This document shows, in pieces, positions 18,418-27,252 of a DNA stretch of 64,000 bases (position 1 is its first letter; each line of letters begins with the position of its first letter). Source of the stretch: Streptomyces sp. NBC_00433 (lineage in GTDB: Bacteria; Actinomycetota; Actinomycetes; Streptomycetales; Streptomycetaceae); assembly GCA_036015235.1 (NCBI GenBank), contig CP107926.1, positions 248,001 through 312,000 of the forward strand, read 5' to 3'. The notes under the pieces were generated by a model that had not been told where the DNA came from, did no database searches, and saw nothing but the letters and a program-made list of their open reading frames with translations. The position numbers and the translations under genes were made by a program.

Positions 18418-20651
18418 AAAAGGTGATGAGAGGCGGTCTCCGGCGGCGCCTGCTGTACATAGGGCGCGAGGCGGGGCGTCGTTCTGAAGCGGCACCCGCG
18501 CGGTTCGCGGCCCTCGCTGTCTCGACCTTCGTCCTCGCGCTCTGCATGGGTGCCCTCGTCTTCGCGCACGCCGCTTACCACGGCAAGGAGGTGCGGCGAG
18601 AGGCAAGAACTCCGGTCCGGCAGGCCCAGGGGGTCGACGCCAGGGAATCCACCGCATGGCTGGTCGGTTCGGACGACCTGAAGGACCGACGGGGTTTCAC
18701 CATCGTGTACATCGAGCCGCACACGGCCGATGCCCCGCTCCCTCCCGGGGTGGGCCATTGGCCGAAACCGGGCGAGGCCGTCCTTTCACCAGGGCTGCTC
18801 GCGGCCGGCGCGCACGAGGGAATCGCCACCCGCTACGGACGGCTTGCCGGGACCATCGGACGGGAAGGCCTCGAAGACCCGGGCGAGTGGCTCGCCTACA
18901 TCCGCCCGGCGGTGGACATGAAGGTCGAGCGCCCGGTCGAGCTGGTCACGGGGTTCGGCCCCGAGGCAGGCGTGCCCAACGACGGCCTGCAGCCCGGTAC
19001 CGCACGCGACGACGACAAGCCGGAGTGGATGTTCCAGGCCCACCTCATGGGCCTCCTGCTCCTTCCGGGCCTCGTCCTGCTGTTCGTCGGCATCTACGCC
19101 GGAGCCCACGGCCGTGATCGCAGACGTGCGCTGACGGACGCGCTGGGAGGTATGCGGCGTGACCGAGCGCTGCTTGCCATCGGGGAGACGGCACGGCCGA
19201 CGATCCTCGGCGCTGTCGCGTCGGTTCCGGCCATCGCCGCGATCATGCTCAACGATGTCAGGATTCCGTACGTCGGCTACGCACTCGCGTCCGCGGACCT
19301 GCGCCAGTACGCCGAGGTCGCCCTCCTTGCTCCTCTTGCCGCACTCGCCATCGCACTCGGCTCCGCGGTCATCGCGGACCTGATGACAGGCCGGGCGCGA
19401 GGGAACAGGTTCCGCGCGATGCCCCGCGGACTGTGGCAGCGGCGCATCGCGATGCTGTGTCCGCCGGCGATCCTGCTCGCAGCACGCGGGCCGGAACTGG
19501 CCGGCCAGAACAGCGAGCACCGGGTGTGGATCACCTGGATCGGTCTTGCGCTTGTCGTGCTCACCATGCCCGCGGCGGTCACCGCCGTCGTCGTCGGGCT
19601 GGGGCGGGTCCTGGAGCGAAAGGGCCGGGAGCGGGGCTGGGCCGGCGCTCTGATCGGAGGCCGCCGGATCAGTTCCTATCCGGCGGCCACGGCCCGCCTG
19701 ATCACGGGTGTCATCGTCGCGCTCATCGTCTTCACCCAGGCCATCGCCTGGCAGGGGCTCTTCGGAACGTACAACACCCAGATCGAGAACGTCCTCGGCG
19801 ACTCCGACAGGAGCATCTCCGAGATCGGCCCCAGGGGAACGGTGTCCGTACCCGACATCGAGGCCTTTCTCCGGCGTCTGCCCGCGGGAAGCGCACCGAT
19901 CGTGGTGACCCCGCCCAGTGGTGAGAGCGGCGGACCGATCGCGGTACGGGGTGGCTGCCCCGCTCTGCGGAGTCTCCGTCTGCCGTGTCCGGCCGCCGCG
20001 GTTCGCGTCGACCAAGTGCTCGACCGTCGTATGCAGCAGCTGATCCGCTGGGACGGACTGGGTGGTACGTATCTGGAGGTCACGCGTGCCGACCAGGCCG
20101 GACTCGCGCGGCAGTCGGATCCACCGAGCCAGACCAGCACCCTGGTGGTGATAGGGACCGGCGCCCGTGGTCCCTCCGCTCCCGCGCTCAAGGAACTCTC
20201 GTTCAGGACCTTCCCCCGTGGTGCCCAGGTTCGATTCCCCGGGGAGGAGTGGCTGACCAACAGCATCCCCGACCGCGACCAGGGCCGATGGGTGCGGTTG
20301 TGCGGTGTGCTGGGCATCGGAATCCTGGTCCTGGCCATCGGAGTGAGCGCAATGGCCGAATTCCTGCGAAATGGCCGCGCGCTGGCTCCGTTGACGGTTC
20401 TGACCGGGGGGCACCGCGTCTTCAGCAGCAGTGCCGCCTGGGCGATCACCGCACCGCTCGCCGTCGCCGGACTCCTGGGTACGGTGGTCGGCTCCTGGCT
20501 GGCCAGACCGGTTTCGAGACCGGGAAGCACCACGTACATTTCCGCGGAACTGATGGCATCGACCGTTGCCGTGGTCTTGGCCGTATCCGCCGCGTCGGGC
20601 CTGTGGGCGGCCGGTGTCGCCTGGAGACAGGCACGTACCTGGCGGGCATGA
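18414..20651 (+). CDS. FtsX-like ABC transporter permease
   Basis: A 745-residue membrane protein encoded directly after its ATPase. It has an N-terminal transmembrane helix (FAALAVSTFVLALCMGALVFAHAA), a soluble segment of about 150 residues, and then a cluster of helices (GLLLLPGLVLLFVGIYAG, ILGAVASVPAIAAIMLN, LLAPLAALAIALGSAVIADL, LVVLTMPAAVTAVVVGLG, LITGVIVALIVFTQAIA). A second soluble segment and a terminal trio of helices follow. The layout with a large extracytoplasmic domain matches duplicated FtsX/MacB permeases of Gram-positive exporters. Substrate unknown. Confidence 0.85.
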   Translation: MKKVMRGGLRRRLLYIGREAGRRSEAAPARFAALAVSTFVLALCMGALVFAHAAYHGKEVRREARTPVRQAQGVDARESTAWLVGSDDLKDRRGFTIVYIEPHTADAPLPPGVGHWPKPGEAVLSPGLLAAGAHEGIATRYGRLAGTIGREGLEDPGEWLAYIRPAVDMKVERPVELVTGFGPEAGVPNDGLQPGTARDDDKPEWMFQAHLMGLLLLPGLVLLFVGIYAGAHGRDRRRALTDALGGMRRDRALLAIGETARPTILGAVASVPAIAAIMLNDVRIPYVGYALASADLRQYAEVALLAPLAALAIALGSAVIADLMTGRARGNRFRAMPRGLWQRRIAMLCPPAILLAARGPELAGQNSEHRVWITWIGLALVVLTMPAAVTAVVVGLGRVLERKGRERGWAGALIGGRRISSYPAATARLITGVIVALIVFTQAIAWQGLFGTYNTQIENVLGDSDRSISEIGPRGTVSVPDIEAFLRRLPAGSAPIVVTPPSGESGGPIAVRGGCPALRSLRLPCPAAAVRVDQVLDRRMQQLIRWDGLGGTYLEVTRADQAGLARQSDPPSQTSTLVVIGTGARGPSAPALKELSFRTFPRGAQVRFPGEEWLTNSIPDRDQGRWVRLCGVLGIGILVLAIGVSAMAEFLRNGRALAPLTVLTGGHRVFSSSAAWAITAPLAVAGLLGTVVGSWLARPVSRPGSTTYISAELMASTVAVVLAVSAASGLWAAGVAWRQARTWRA

Positions 20652-20694
20652 CATGGACAGCGCCGGCGCTCGAGCGCAGTACGCGAATCGGTGA

Positions 20695-20716
20695 TCCGTC
20701 CACGCGCACGGACGGA
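20695..20716 (+). terminator. Hairpin after the ABC exporter operon
   Basis: TCCGTCC at 20695-20701 pairs with GGACGGA at 20710-20716 over an 8-nt loop. It lies in the 200-bp gap between the exporter operon and the convergent phosphatase gene. Confidence 0.45.
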
Positions 20717-20852
20717 GGAACAGGGGACTGAGCCGGCGTTTCCAGCCCGCAGGCCATGGCTCGGTGCCCACCTCGGATCGTGACCCAAGAGGTCCTGACC
20801 GCGAGCGGCCGGCTGCCCTGCGCGGTCGTAAGAACGCCCCCTGGGGGTCCGC

Positions 20853-22097
20853 TCAGGCTTGGGACGGGTGACGTGGGGCAGCCCCGTGCCGGTCGCGTTC
20901 ACCTCCCGCGGTACCGGGACCGTGCCATTCGCAGAACACCACGGTGGCGTCGTCCTCCAGGCGGTCGTGGTGGTACTCCATGACGGCGTGCATGAGGCGG
21001 CGCAGGGTCTCGTCGACGGGGAGGTTGTCGGCGTGGTGGCGGATGATGAAGTCGGTGAACCGCTCGACCCCGAACTCCTTCCCGTCGGTGTCGCGGGCTT
21101 CGGTGATGCCGTCGGTGAACAGCAGCAGCCGGTCCCCGGGCTCCAACTGCTCGGTTCTCTGCTCGACAGGCAGGTTGAACCCGCTGCCCATCGGGCCGGC
21201 AGGCGGGCAGTGCAAAGTGCTGGCCCAGCGGCCGCCGCGGATGAGGACCGGCAGCAGGTGGCCGCGGTTGACCCAGCTGAACTTCCCGGTGTCCAGCTCC
21301 AGGTCGGCGAGGATGCCGGTGGCGTAGCGGGTGTGACCGAACTGCTCGACCAGGGTGTCCTCGATGGCTCTGCTGGCGTCGGGGATGGTGGCGCCGGCGC
21401 GGCGGTGGCTGCGGCAGGTGGCCATCGCCAGTGCGGCGGTCAGTCCGGCCGAGGTGTCGTGTCCCATGGCGTCGAACACCGCCAGGTGCAGTATGCCGTC
21501 GGCCAGCGCGTACTCGAAGGCGTCCCCGGCCACCTGGTAGGCCGGCTCCATGAACGCGCTCACCGTGGCCCGGCGGTCGGAGAACGTGCGCGGCGGCATC
21601 ATGGACCACTGCAGTTCCGCCGGCACGCCCATCGGTCGGACGCGGGTCAACCGGGCGTGGGAGTCGCTGTTGGCCCGCTTGGAGACCAGCAGCAGCCCGG
21701 CCATCGACGCCAGCGCCCGCGCCACCTCCTCATCGGGCCCTCCCCCGCGGCCCGGACCGGACTCGACGTGCAGGACACCCAGGCGGTGGGTGCCGTCGCG
21801 CACCGGCACCCAGCACGCCCCGCCGCTCGCCGGCGAGGTGATCTCGGTGAGCTGGTAGGCGCGGCCGGGCAGGGTGCCCTCGATCCGGTACTCCTGGCCG
21901 CCTCCGCCGGCGTCCAGGCCGATCCCGGTGACCTCGCGGAGCACTTCCTCCTGGAGGTCCGCGACGAACAGCCGGACGCCTCCCGCGCCCGCTTCCTTCG
22001 CCGCGGTGTCCAGCAGGCGGGGCAGCTGGTCGAACGGTGCGGTGTGGCTGGCCTCCAGCAGCCCGGTCAGGGCCCGCGCAAGGCGCTGCGGCGTCAT
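20853..22097 (-). CDS. SpoIIE-type (PP2C) serine/threonine phosphatase with GAF-like domain
   Basis: A 414-residue putative phosphatase of the RsbU/SpoIIE group that acts on anti-anti-sigma factors. Residues about 10-165 look like a GAF sensor (LPRLLDTAAKEAGAGGVRLFVADL, ACWVPVRDGTHRLGVLHVES). The PP2C part follows: VSAFMEPAYQVAGDAFEYALADGILHLAVFDAMGHDTSAGL with the metal-binding Asp residues, then VNRGHLLPVLIRGG, DRLLLFTDGITEARD and EDDATVVFCEW. I start it at the ATG at 22097; this codon overlaps the stop of an 18-codon frame that carries the only good ribosome-binding site. A longer in-frame start (GTG at 22220) is possible but has no such signal. Confidence 0.88.
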   Translation of the reverse strand: MTPQRLARALTGLLEASHTAPFDQLPRLLDTAAKEAGAGGVRLFVADLQEEVLREVTGIGLDAGGGGQEYRIEGTLPGRAYQLTEITSPASGGACWVPVRDGTHRLGVLHVESGPGRGGGPDEEVARALASMAGLLLVSKRANSDSHARLTRVRPMGVPAELQWSMMPPRTFSDRRATVSAFMEPAYQVAGDAFEYALADGILHLAVFDAMGHDTSAGLTAALAMATCRSHRRAGATIPDASRAIEDTLVEQFGHTRYATGILADLELDTGKFSWVNRGHLLPVLIRGGRWASTLHCPPAGPMGSGFNLPVEQRTEQLEPGDRLLLFTDGITEARDTDGKEFGVERFTDFIIRHHADNLPVDETLRRLMHAVMEYHHDRLEDDATVVFCEWHGPGTAGGERDRHGAAPRHPSQA

Positions 22098-22150
22098 CTC
22101 CACCGCCGTAGCCCTGAACTCGTCGCGCCGCTCTCGAACTCTTCCGCCAT
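22094..22150 (-). CDS. Possible 18-codon leader frame coupled to the phosphatase
   Basis: An ATG at 22150 preceded by AAGGAG opens MAEEFESGATSSGLRRWR and stops at TGA, overlapping the phosphatase ATG (ATGA). This could be a leader peptide for translational coupling. Alternatively a one-base frameshift near 22130 may have split the true N-terminus: MAEEFES would join RRDEFRATAVEMTPQ in the other frame. The two cannot be told apart from this sequence. Confidence 0.35.
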   Translation of the reverse strand: MAEEFESGATSSGLRRWR

Positions 22151-22798
22151 GACCCCACTCCTTGCAAGCGCAAGACCACCCGGGGCCCGCGTATCGACCA
22201 GTACATGCCACCGGGCCCACAGGCCTCCAGCCCGCAAGAACGACACCGGCGCGACCACGCCCGTCCCGGCTCCTCCACGGGCAGCCGGCCGGCCGATCGC
22301 CACAAGCCTCTCACCTGGAACCGGCCCCACCAATCAGCCCCCACCACATGGAGTCCCAGAACGGCCGACGGCGTTCGCCGGCTCGGTCTCGCCGGGCGCC
22401 ACGAACGGGAGCGCCTGCATCACGACGAACCGCCTCCTTCTCCTCCGGCCGTGCGGCCGAACAGCGGAAGCGACCTGCCATTACGCACTGAATCCAACAT
22501 GGTCGAACAACAGGTCCGGACAAAACCCTTGACCAGCCGTCAGGGGCGCTCCTACGATCAGCCACCGCTTGAGCAACACAGAGCACCACACGCATCGGCT
22601 GCCTTATGGCACCAGGCGACGAACACCACGAAAAGCACCGCAGGCAGCAGCCGTCACCCGTGCCGGAAACGCCCATGAGAGCGCTAACACTCGCACGACT
22701 CCGCTGGACCCGGATCCGGACGGGTACCGACCCGTGGTCCGGCGCAGGCGCACCTCGGGCCGACCGCCGGGCCATACCTCAGCAAAGGATCGTGGCAT
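22151..22798. other. Non-coding region before the GH59 gene
   Basis: About 650 bp between the divergent phosphatase and GH59 genes. I see no supported gene. It contains the operator-like palindrome at 22676 and probably both promoters. Confidence 0.55.
22676..22689. promoter_or_regulatory. LacI-type operator candidate upstream of the GH59 gene
   Basis: TGAGAGCGCTAACA differs in two bases from the perfect palindrome at 14188 and lies 110 bp ahead of the GH59 start. The same half-site in front of three plant-polysaccharide loci suggests a shared regulator. Confidence 0.55.
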
Positions 22799-25228
22799 AT
22801 GAACACACCTCGATGGCGACCGCGCCGAGTGACCTCCGGCAGGCGATGGCTGCGCCTGGGGATGGCGCTTCTCCTCAGCGCTGCCGCCGGCACCGGGGCC
22901 GTGGTGGCCGCCGCACCCGCGGCACAGGCGGCCACGGCGATCACCGTCAACGGCGCCTCCACCGGCCGGGCCTTCGACGGAGTGGGTGCGATCAGCGGCG
23001 GGGGCGGCAACTCCCGGCTGCTCATCGACTACCCGGCGACGCAGCGCTCGCAGATACTGGACTACCTGTTCAAGCCGGGTTACGGCGCCGCCGTGCAGCT
23101 GCTGAAGCTGGAGATCGGCGGCGACGCCAACTCCACCGACGGCGCGGAGCCGAGCATCGAGCACGCGCGCGGTGACGTCAACTGCAACGTGGGCTACGAG
23201 TTCTGGCTCGGCGAGCAGGCTGTCGCCCGCAACCCGAACATCAAGATCGTCGCTCTGCCCTGGGCCGCGCCCGGCTGGATCGGCGGCGGGAACTTCTGGT
23301 CCCAGGACATGATCGACTACGACGTCCAGTGGCTGGACTGCGCCAAGCAGCACGGGCTGCCGGTCAGCTACATCGGCGGGTGGAACGAGCGCGGGCACAA
23401 CAAGACCTGGTACGAGAACCTGCGCACCGCCCTCAACTCCCACGGCTACAGCGGCGTCCAGATCGTCGCCGACGACAGCTTCGGGTGGGGCGCTGCGGAC
23501 GACGCCCAGAGCGACCCGGCGTTCAAGGCCGCGATCGGCGTGGTCGGTGCGCACTACCCGTGCGGCTACCTGGGTGCCGCGACTTCGTGCTCATCCAGTT
23601 CCAATGCCGTCGCGAGCGGCAAGTCGCTGTGGGCCAGCGAGTTCGGCTCGCAGGACTACATGACCGGTTCGGCCCCGTACATCCGCAGCATCACCCGCGG
23701 GTACCTGGACGGGCAGATGACCGGATTCATCAACTGGCCGCTGGTCGCCGCGCTCACCCCGAACCTGCCGTTCGCCACCGACGCGCTGGCGGTGGCCTCC
23801 TCGCCGTGGTCGGGCGCCTACCAGCTCGGCAAGAGCCTGTGGGCCAACGCCCAGGTCGCCCAGTTCGCCCAGCCCGGCTGGCGCTTCCTGACCGGCTCGG
23901 CCTCCGGCTACCTCGGCGGCAACCGCGCCAACGGCAGCTACATCTCGCTGAAGTCCACCAACGGCACCGACTACTCGACGATCTACGAGACGACCACCGC
24001 CTCCGCGGCGCAGACGGTGAACATCAACGTGACGGGCGGGCTCAACACCGGCACCGTCCACGTGTGGTCCACCGACCTGGGCTCGTCCAGCTCGTCGAAC
24101 TGGTTCGTCAAGCAGTCCGACGTCACGCCGACGGGCGGCAGTTACTCGCTGACGCTGCAGCCCAACCGCATCTACTCGGTGACCACCACCACCGGCCAGG
24201 GCAAGGGGACGGAGGCCGGCCCGGCGTCCGCGCCGCTGGCGCTGCCGTACACCGACACCTACGACTCCTACGCCTCCCGCGCCGAGGCGAAGTACTTCTC
24301 CGACATGCAGGGCTCCTTCGAGGTACGCCCCTGCGCCGCCGGCAGGACCGGCCAGTGCCTGCAGCAGGTCACGCCGTCGCGGCCGATCGAGTGGCAGGAC
24401 GACAGCGACGCCTTCGGCCTGCTCGGTGACACGTCCTGGAGCAACTACAAGGTCAGTACCGACGTGAACTTCCAGCAGGCCGGCACCGTGACCCTGCTCG
24501 GCCGGGCCAACACCCAGCAGCGGCCGCAGTCGCACCAGGCGGCGTACCAACTGCGGCTGAGCAACACCGGATCCTGGTCGATCGTCAAGAGCACCACCTC
24601 CGGCACGCTGACCACCCTCGCGTCAGGCAGCCACGCCTCGCTGGGCCTCAACACCTGGCACACGGCCTCGCTCAGCTTCACCGGCAGCCAGATCAGCGCC
24701 ACCCTCGACGGCGCCGCACTCGGCTCCGCCTCGGACGGCTCGTACGGCTCCGGCCAGGTCGGGCTGGGAGTCGTCGGCTACCAGACCGACATGTTCGACA
24801 ACCTCTCGGTCACCGCGACCAGCGGCGACGGCGGCGGTGGCAGCACGGGTCCGATCAGGGGCCAGGCGTCGAGCCGCTGCGTCGACGTCCCCAACGCCAC
24901 GCAGACCAACGGCACCGTCACCGAGCTGTGGGACTGCAACAGCGGCGCCAACCAGAACTGGACCCTCACCTCCGCCAAGCAACTGACCGTCTACGGGAGC
25001 AAGTGCCTCGACGTGAGCGGGCGCGGCACGGCCGACGGCACGGCGGTCGACATCTACGACTGCAACGGCGGCACCAACCAGCAGTGGACGCTGAACTCCG
25101 ACGGAACGATCGTCGGCACCGGCTCGGGCAAGTGCCTGGACGCCACGGGCAGTGGCACTGCCAACGGCACCCTGCTGGAGATCTGGACCTGCAACGGCGG
25201 TGCCAACCAGAAGTGGACCCGCAGCTGA
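22799..25228 (+). CDS. Secreted GH59 galactocerebrosidase-like glycosidase with ricin-type CBM13
   Basis: An 809-residue extracellular enzyme. A Tat-like or Sec signal peptide (RRVTSGRRWLRLGMALLLSAAAG, ending AAQAAT) is followed by a domain strikingly like animal galactosylceramidase. Matching segments are FDGVGAISGGGGNSRLLIDYP, QILDYLFKPGYGAAVQLLKLEIGGD, the acid/base Glu197 in GGWNERGHN and the likely nucleophile Glu281 in LWASEFGS. The lectin-like beta-sandwich characteristic of GH59 follows (PIEWQDDSDAFGLLGDTSWSNYKVSTDV). A C-terminal ricin-type trefoil (about residues 680-809) has repeated SRCVDV, SKCLDV and GKCLDA elements. In a soil bacterium the target is more likely plant galactan or galactolipid than sphingolipid, but this is inference. 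Start: ATG at 22799 with AAAGGA upstream. Confidence 0.9.
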   Translation: MNTPRWRPRRVTSGRRWLRLGMALLLSAAAGTGAVVAAAPAAQAATAITVNGASTGRAFDGVGAISGGGGNSRLLIDYPATQRSQILDYLFKPGYGAAVQLLKLEIGGDANSTDGAEPSIEHARGDVNCNVGYEFWLGEQAVARNPNIKIVALPWAAPGWIGGGNFWSQDMIDYDVQWLDCAKQHGLPVSYIGGWNERGHNKTWYENLRTALNSHGYSGVQIVADDSFGWGAADDAQSDPAFKAAIGVVGAHYPCGYLGAATSCSSSSNAVASGKSLWASEFGSQDYMTGSAPYIRSITRGYLDGQMTGFINWPLVAALTPNLPFATDALAVASSPWSGAYQLGKSLWANAQVAQFAQPGWRFLTGSASGYLGGNRANGSYISLKSTNGTDYSTIYETTTASAAQTVNINVTGGLNTGTVHVWSTDLGSSSSSNWFVKQSDVTPTGGSYSLTLQPNRIYSVTTTTGQGKGTEAGPASAPLALPYTDTYDSYASRAEAKYFSDMQGSFEVRPCAAGRTGQCLQQVTPSRPIEWQDDSDAFGLLGDTSWSNYKVSTDVNFQQAGTVTLLGRANTQQRPQSHQAAYQLRLSNTGSWSIVKSTTSGTLTTLASGSHASLGLNTWHTASLSFTGSQISATLDGAALGSASDGSYGSGQVGLGVVGYQTDMFDNLSVTATSGDGGGGSTGPIRGQASSRCVDVPNATQTNGTVTELWDCNSGANQNWTLTSAKQLTVYGSKCLDVSGRGTADGTAVDIYDCNGGTNQQWTLNSDGTIVGTGSGKCLDATGSGTANGTLLEIWTCNGGANQKWTRS

Positions 25229-25247
25229 CATCCGGGTGATCCCTTCG

Positions 25248-25281
25248 GAGCGCGCCCCGGGGACGGCCCCGGGGCGCGCTC
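25248..25281. terminator. Strong bidirectional terminator
   Basis: A perfect 15-bp stem (25248-25262 with 25267-25281) closes on the 4-nt loop ACGG. It lies between the stops of the convergent GH59 and ribosomal-protection genes, so it can serve both. It also marks the left edge of the biosynthetic cluster. Confidence 0.85.
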
Positions 25282-25312
25282 GCGACGACAGGATGCGAGC
25301 CGGCGCCCGCGC

Positions 25313-27238
25313 TCAGCGGTCCGAAAGGAAGAGCATGTACGCGGTGCGGTCGAACGGGTTCCCGTCGGTTCGGGCGCGGCGCGGGGGCGGGTCGGTCGTG
25401 ACCGCCTTGTCGCCGTCCGTGTACGACGTCCACGAGGCGCCGCCGTTCGTCAGCGGCGGGAGGAGCCGGCGTACCCCGGGGAGCGTGCGCAGCGGGATCC
25501 GGCCCTCGATCAGCCAGGCGTCCGACTCCTGGCGGCAGGATTCGATCTCCGCCTCGCTCCTGGTCAGGAGGCTGGTCACGGCCCCGAAACCGTCCGCGGG
25601 CAGCTCCACCCAGAAGCGGTGCAGCGGCTCGTACACCGCGGTGCCGGCCTGCGCCAGCGCCTGCATCAGTACATAGGGCGTGACATCCCTGAAGTCCCCC
25701 GCGGCGGAGAACGGGCGCGCCCAGAAGCCGCAGTGGGTCATCGTGACGCGGATGTCGACCACCTGCCAGCCGTAGCACCCCTGGGACAGGGCCGATCCGA
25801 TCCGGTCCCGCACCGCGTCGTGGAAAGCCGCGGGCAGCGCCCCCGACTCGACGGTCCGGTGGTAGGTCGTGCCGCGGCCCGGCTCGACCCGCAGTCCCAC
25901 GGTGGCCAGGAAGCCGTTCCCGATCAGCTCGACGGCCGAGCCCGCGCCGACGGGCCTTTCCAGGTGGACGATGGCCGGCAGGTCGAAGGCGGCCTCGACG
26001 CCGAACTCGTCCGCCAGGGTCTGCTGGAGCACTTCCTGCTGGACATGGCCGTACAGGTGGAGGACGGAGCCGCCGTCAGGTCCCTGCTCGGCGCGGATCG
26101 TCGGGTCCCGCTCGGCCAGCGTGAGCAGGGCCGCGCGCAGGGTCGGCGCGCTCAGCGGATCCGTCGGCCGTACCGCGACCTGAAGGCTCGGCGGCGGGAA
26201 CTGGCGTCCCCGGACCGGGGCGTCCGCGATCCCGAGCCGGTCGCCGACGCGCAGGTCCGCCGGGCCGCCGACGGCCGCGATGTGGCCGGCGGTGAGCCGC
26301 TCGCGCCCGGTGCCGGGCGGGGCGACCACGTCGAGGCCGCGGATCCGCTCGCGGGAGGAGGAGCCGTCGGCCCTGTGGACGTCCACGTGCTGCCGGGCGG
26401 TCAGCGTACCGCCGAAGCAGCGCACCAGCGGACGCCTCTCGCCCCGCTCGTTCCGGCCGACGGCGAACACGGAGGCGGACAGGTCACCGCCGCCGGGCGG
26501 CGGCTCCAGCAGTTCCGCGAGCACCCGGCGCAGGGTTCGGATGCCGGCGCCGGTGATGGCCGAGCCGAAGACGACCGGGTGGACCAGGCCGGCGGCGGTC
26601 TGGCCGCGCAGCGCACGGAGCAGGTCCGCGGGCTCCGGGCAGCGGTCGGCGACGAGCCCTTCCAGGATCTCCTCGTCGTTCTCGGCCAGGGCCTGGGCCC
26701 ACTGCCACCGCGTACCGGCACCGGTGGGTTCGGCCGGCTCGAAGTCCGCGTCGGCCGTGCCGGTGCGCACCGGTACGCCCATGGCGAGCGGCCGCAGTCC
26801 CAGCTTGCCGGACAGCTCGCCGAGCAGTTCGGGACCGGACGCGCCGGGCCGGTCCAGCTTGTTGACGAACACCACGGTCGGCAGCCGCAGCCGCTCGATG
26901 ACGCGGTACAGCCCGCGGGTCCGCGGCTGCACTCCGTCGGTCGCGGAGACCACCAGGATCACCGCGTCCACCGCCGTCAGGGCACGCTCGACCTCGGCCA
27001 CGAAGTCGGCGTGCCCCGGGGTGTCGACCAGGTTGTACTGGCGGTCGCCGTCCTGGAAGGACGCGACGGCCGACCGGATGGTGATGCCCCGGGCGCGCTC
27101 GATCGCGTCCGAGTCGGTCTGCGTGGTGCCCTGGTCGACGCGGCCCATCCGGCTGATCGCGCCGCACTCGAAAAGCAGCCGCTCCGTCAGACTCGTCTTG
27201 CCCGCGTCGACATGGGCGAGGATGCCGAGGTTGAGCAC
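25313..27238 (-). CDS. Ribosomal protection GTPase, Tet(M)/OtrA type (putative self-resistance)
   Basis: A 641-residue EF-G-like translational GTPase of the size and build of Tet(M)/OtrA. It starts with GTG at 27238 and opens LNLGILAHVDAGKTSLTERLL. G-motifs are AHVDAGKT, RGITI, DTPGH and NKLD. The middle region carries the EF-G domain II core (RCFGGTLTARQHVDVHR). The C-terminal half carries the domain III-V pattern (YGHVQQEVLQQTLADEFGVEA, MTHCGFWARP, DVTPYVLMQALAQAGTAVYEP). Such proteins free the ribosome from bound antibiotics. It is the last gene of the leftward operon, 14 bp after the FAD oxidoreductase. There is no tetracycline-type PKS nearby, so it is best read as self-protection against this cluster's product. 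Confidence 0.9.
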   Translation of the reverse strand: MLNLGILAHVDAGKTSLTERLLFECGAISRMGRVDQGTTQTDSDAIERARGITIRSAVASFQDGDRQYNLVDTPGHADFVAEVERALTAVDAVILVVSATDGVQPRTRGLYRVIERLRLPTVVFVNKLDRPGASGPELLGELSGKLGLRPLAMGVPVRTGTADADFEPAEPTGAGTRWQWAQALAENDEEILEGLVADRCPEPADLLRALRGQTAAGLVHPVVFGSAITGAGIRTLRRVLAELLEPPPGGGDLSASVFAVGRNERGERRPLVRCFGGTLTARQHVDVHRADGSSSRERIRGLDVVAPPGTGRERLTAGHIAAVGGPADLRVGDRLGIADAPVRGRQFPPPSLQVAVRPTDPLSAPTLRAALLTLAERDPTIRAEQGPDGGSVLHLYGHVQQEVLQQTLADEFGVEAAFDLPAIVHLERPVGAGSAVELIGNGFLATVGLRVEPGRGTTYHRTVESGALPAAFHDAVRDRIGSALSQGCYGWQVVDIRVTMTHCGFWARPFSAAGDFRDVTPYVLMQALAQAGTAVYEPLHRFWVELPADGFGAVTSLLTRSEAEIESCRQESDAWLIEGRIPLRTLPGVRRLLPPLTNGGASWTSYTDGDKAVTTDPPPRRARTDGNPFDRTAYMLFLSDR

Positions 27239-27252
27239 GCCGGCGGCGGGCC

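Noticed and set aside
25313-27238. Tetracycline biosynthesis cluster suggested by an OtrA-like gene.
   Set aside because: There is no KS-alpha/KS-beta pair, cyclase or aromatase in the window; the neighbours are trans-AT PKS and NRPS genes.
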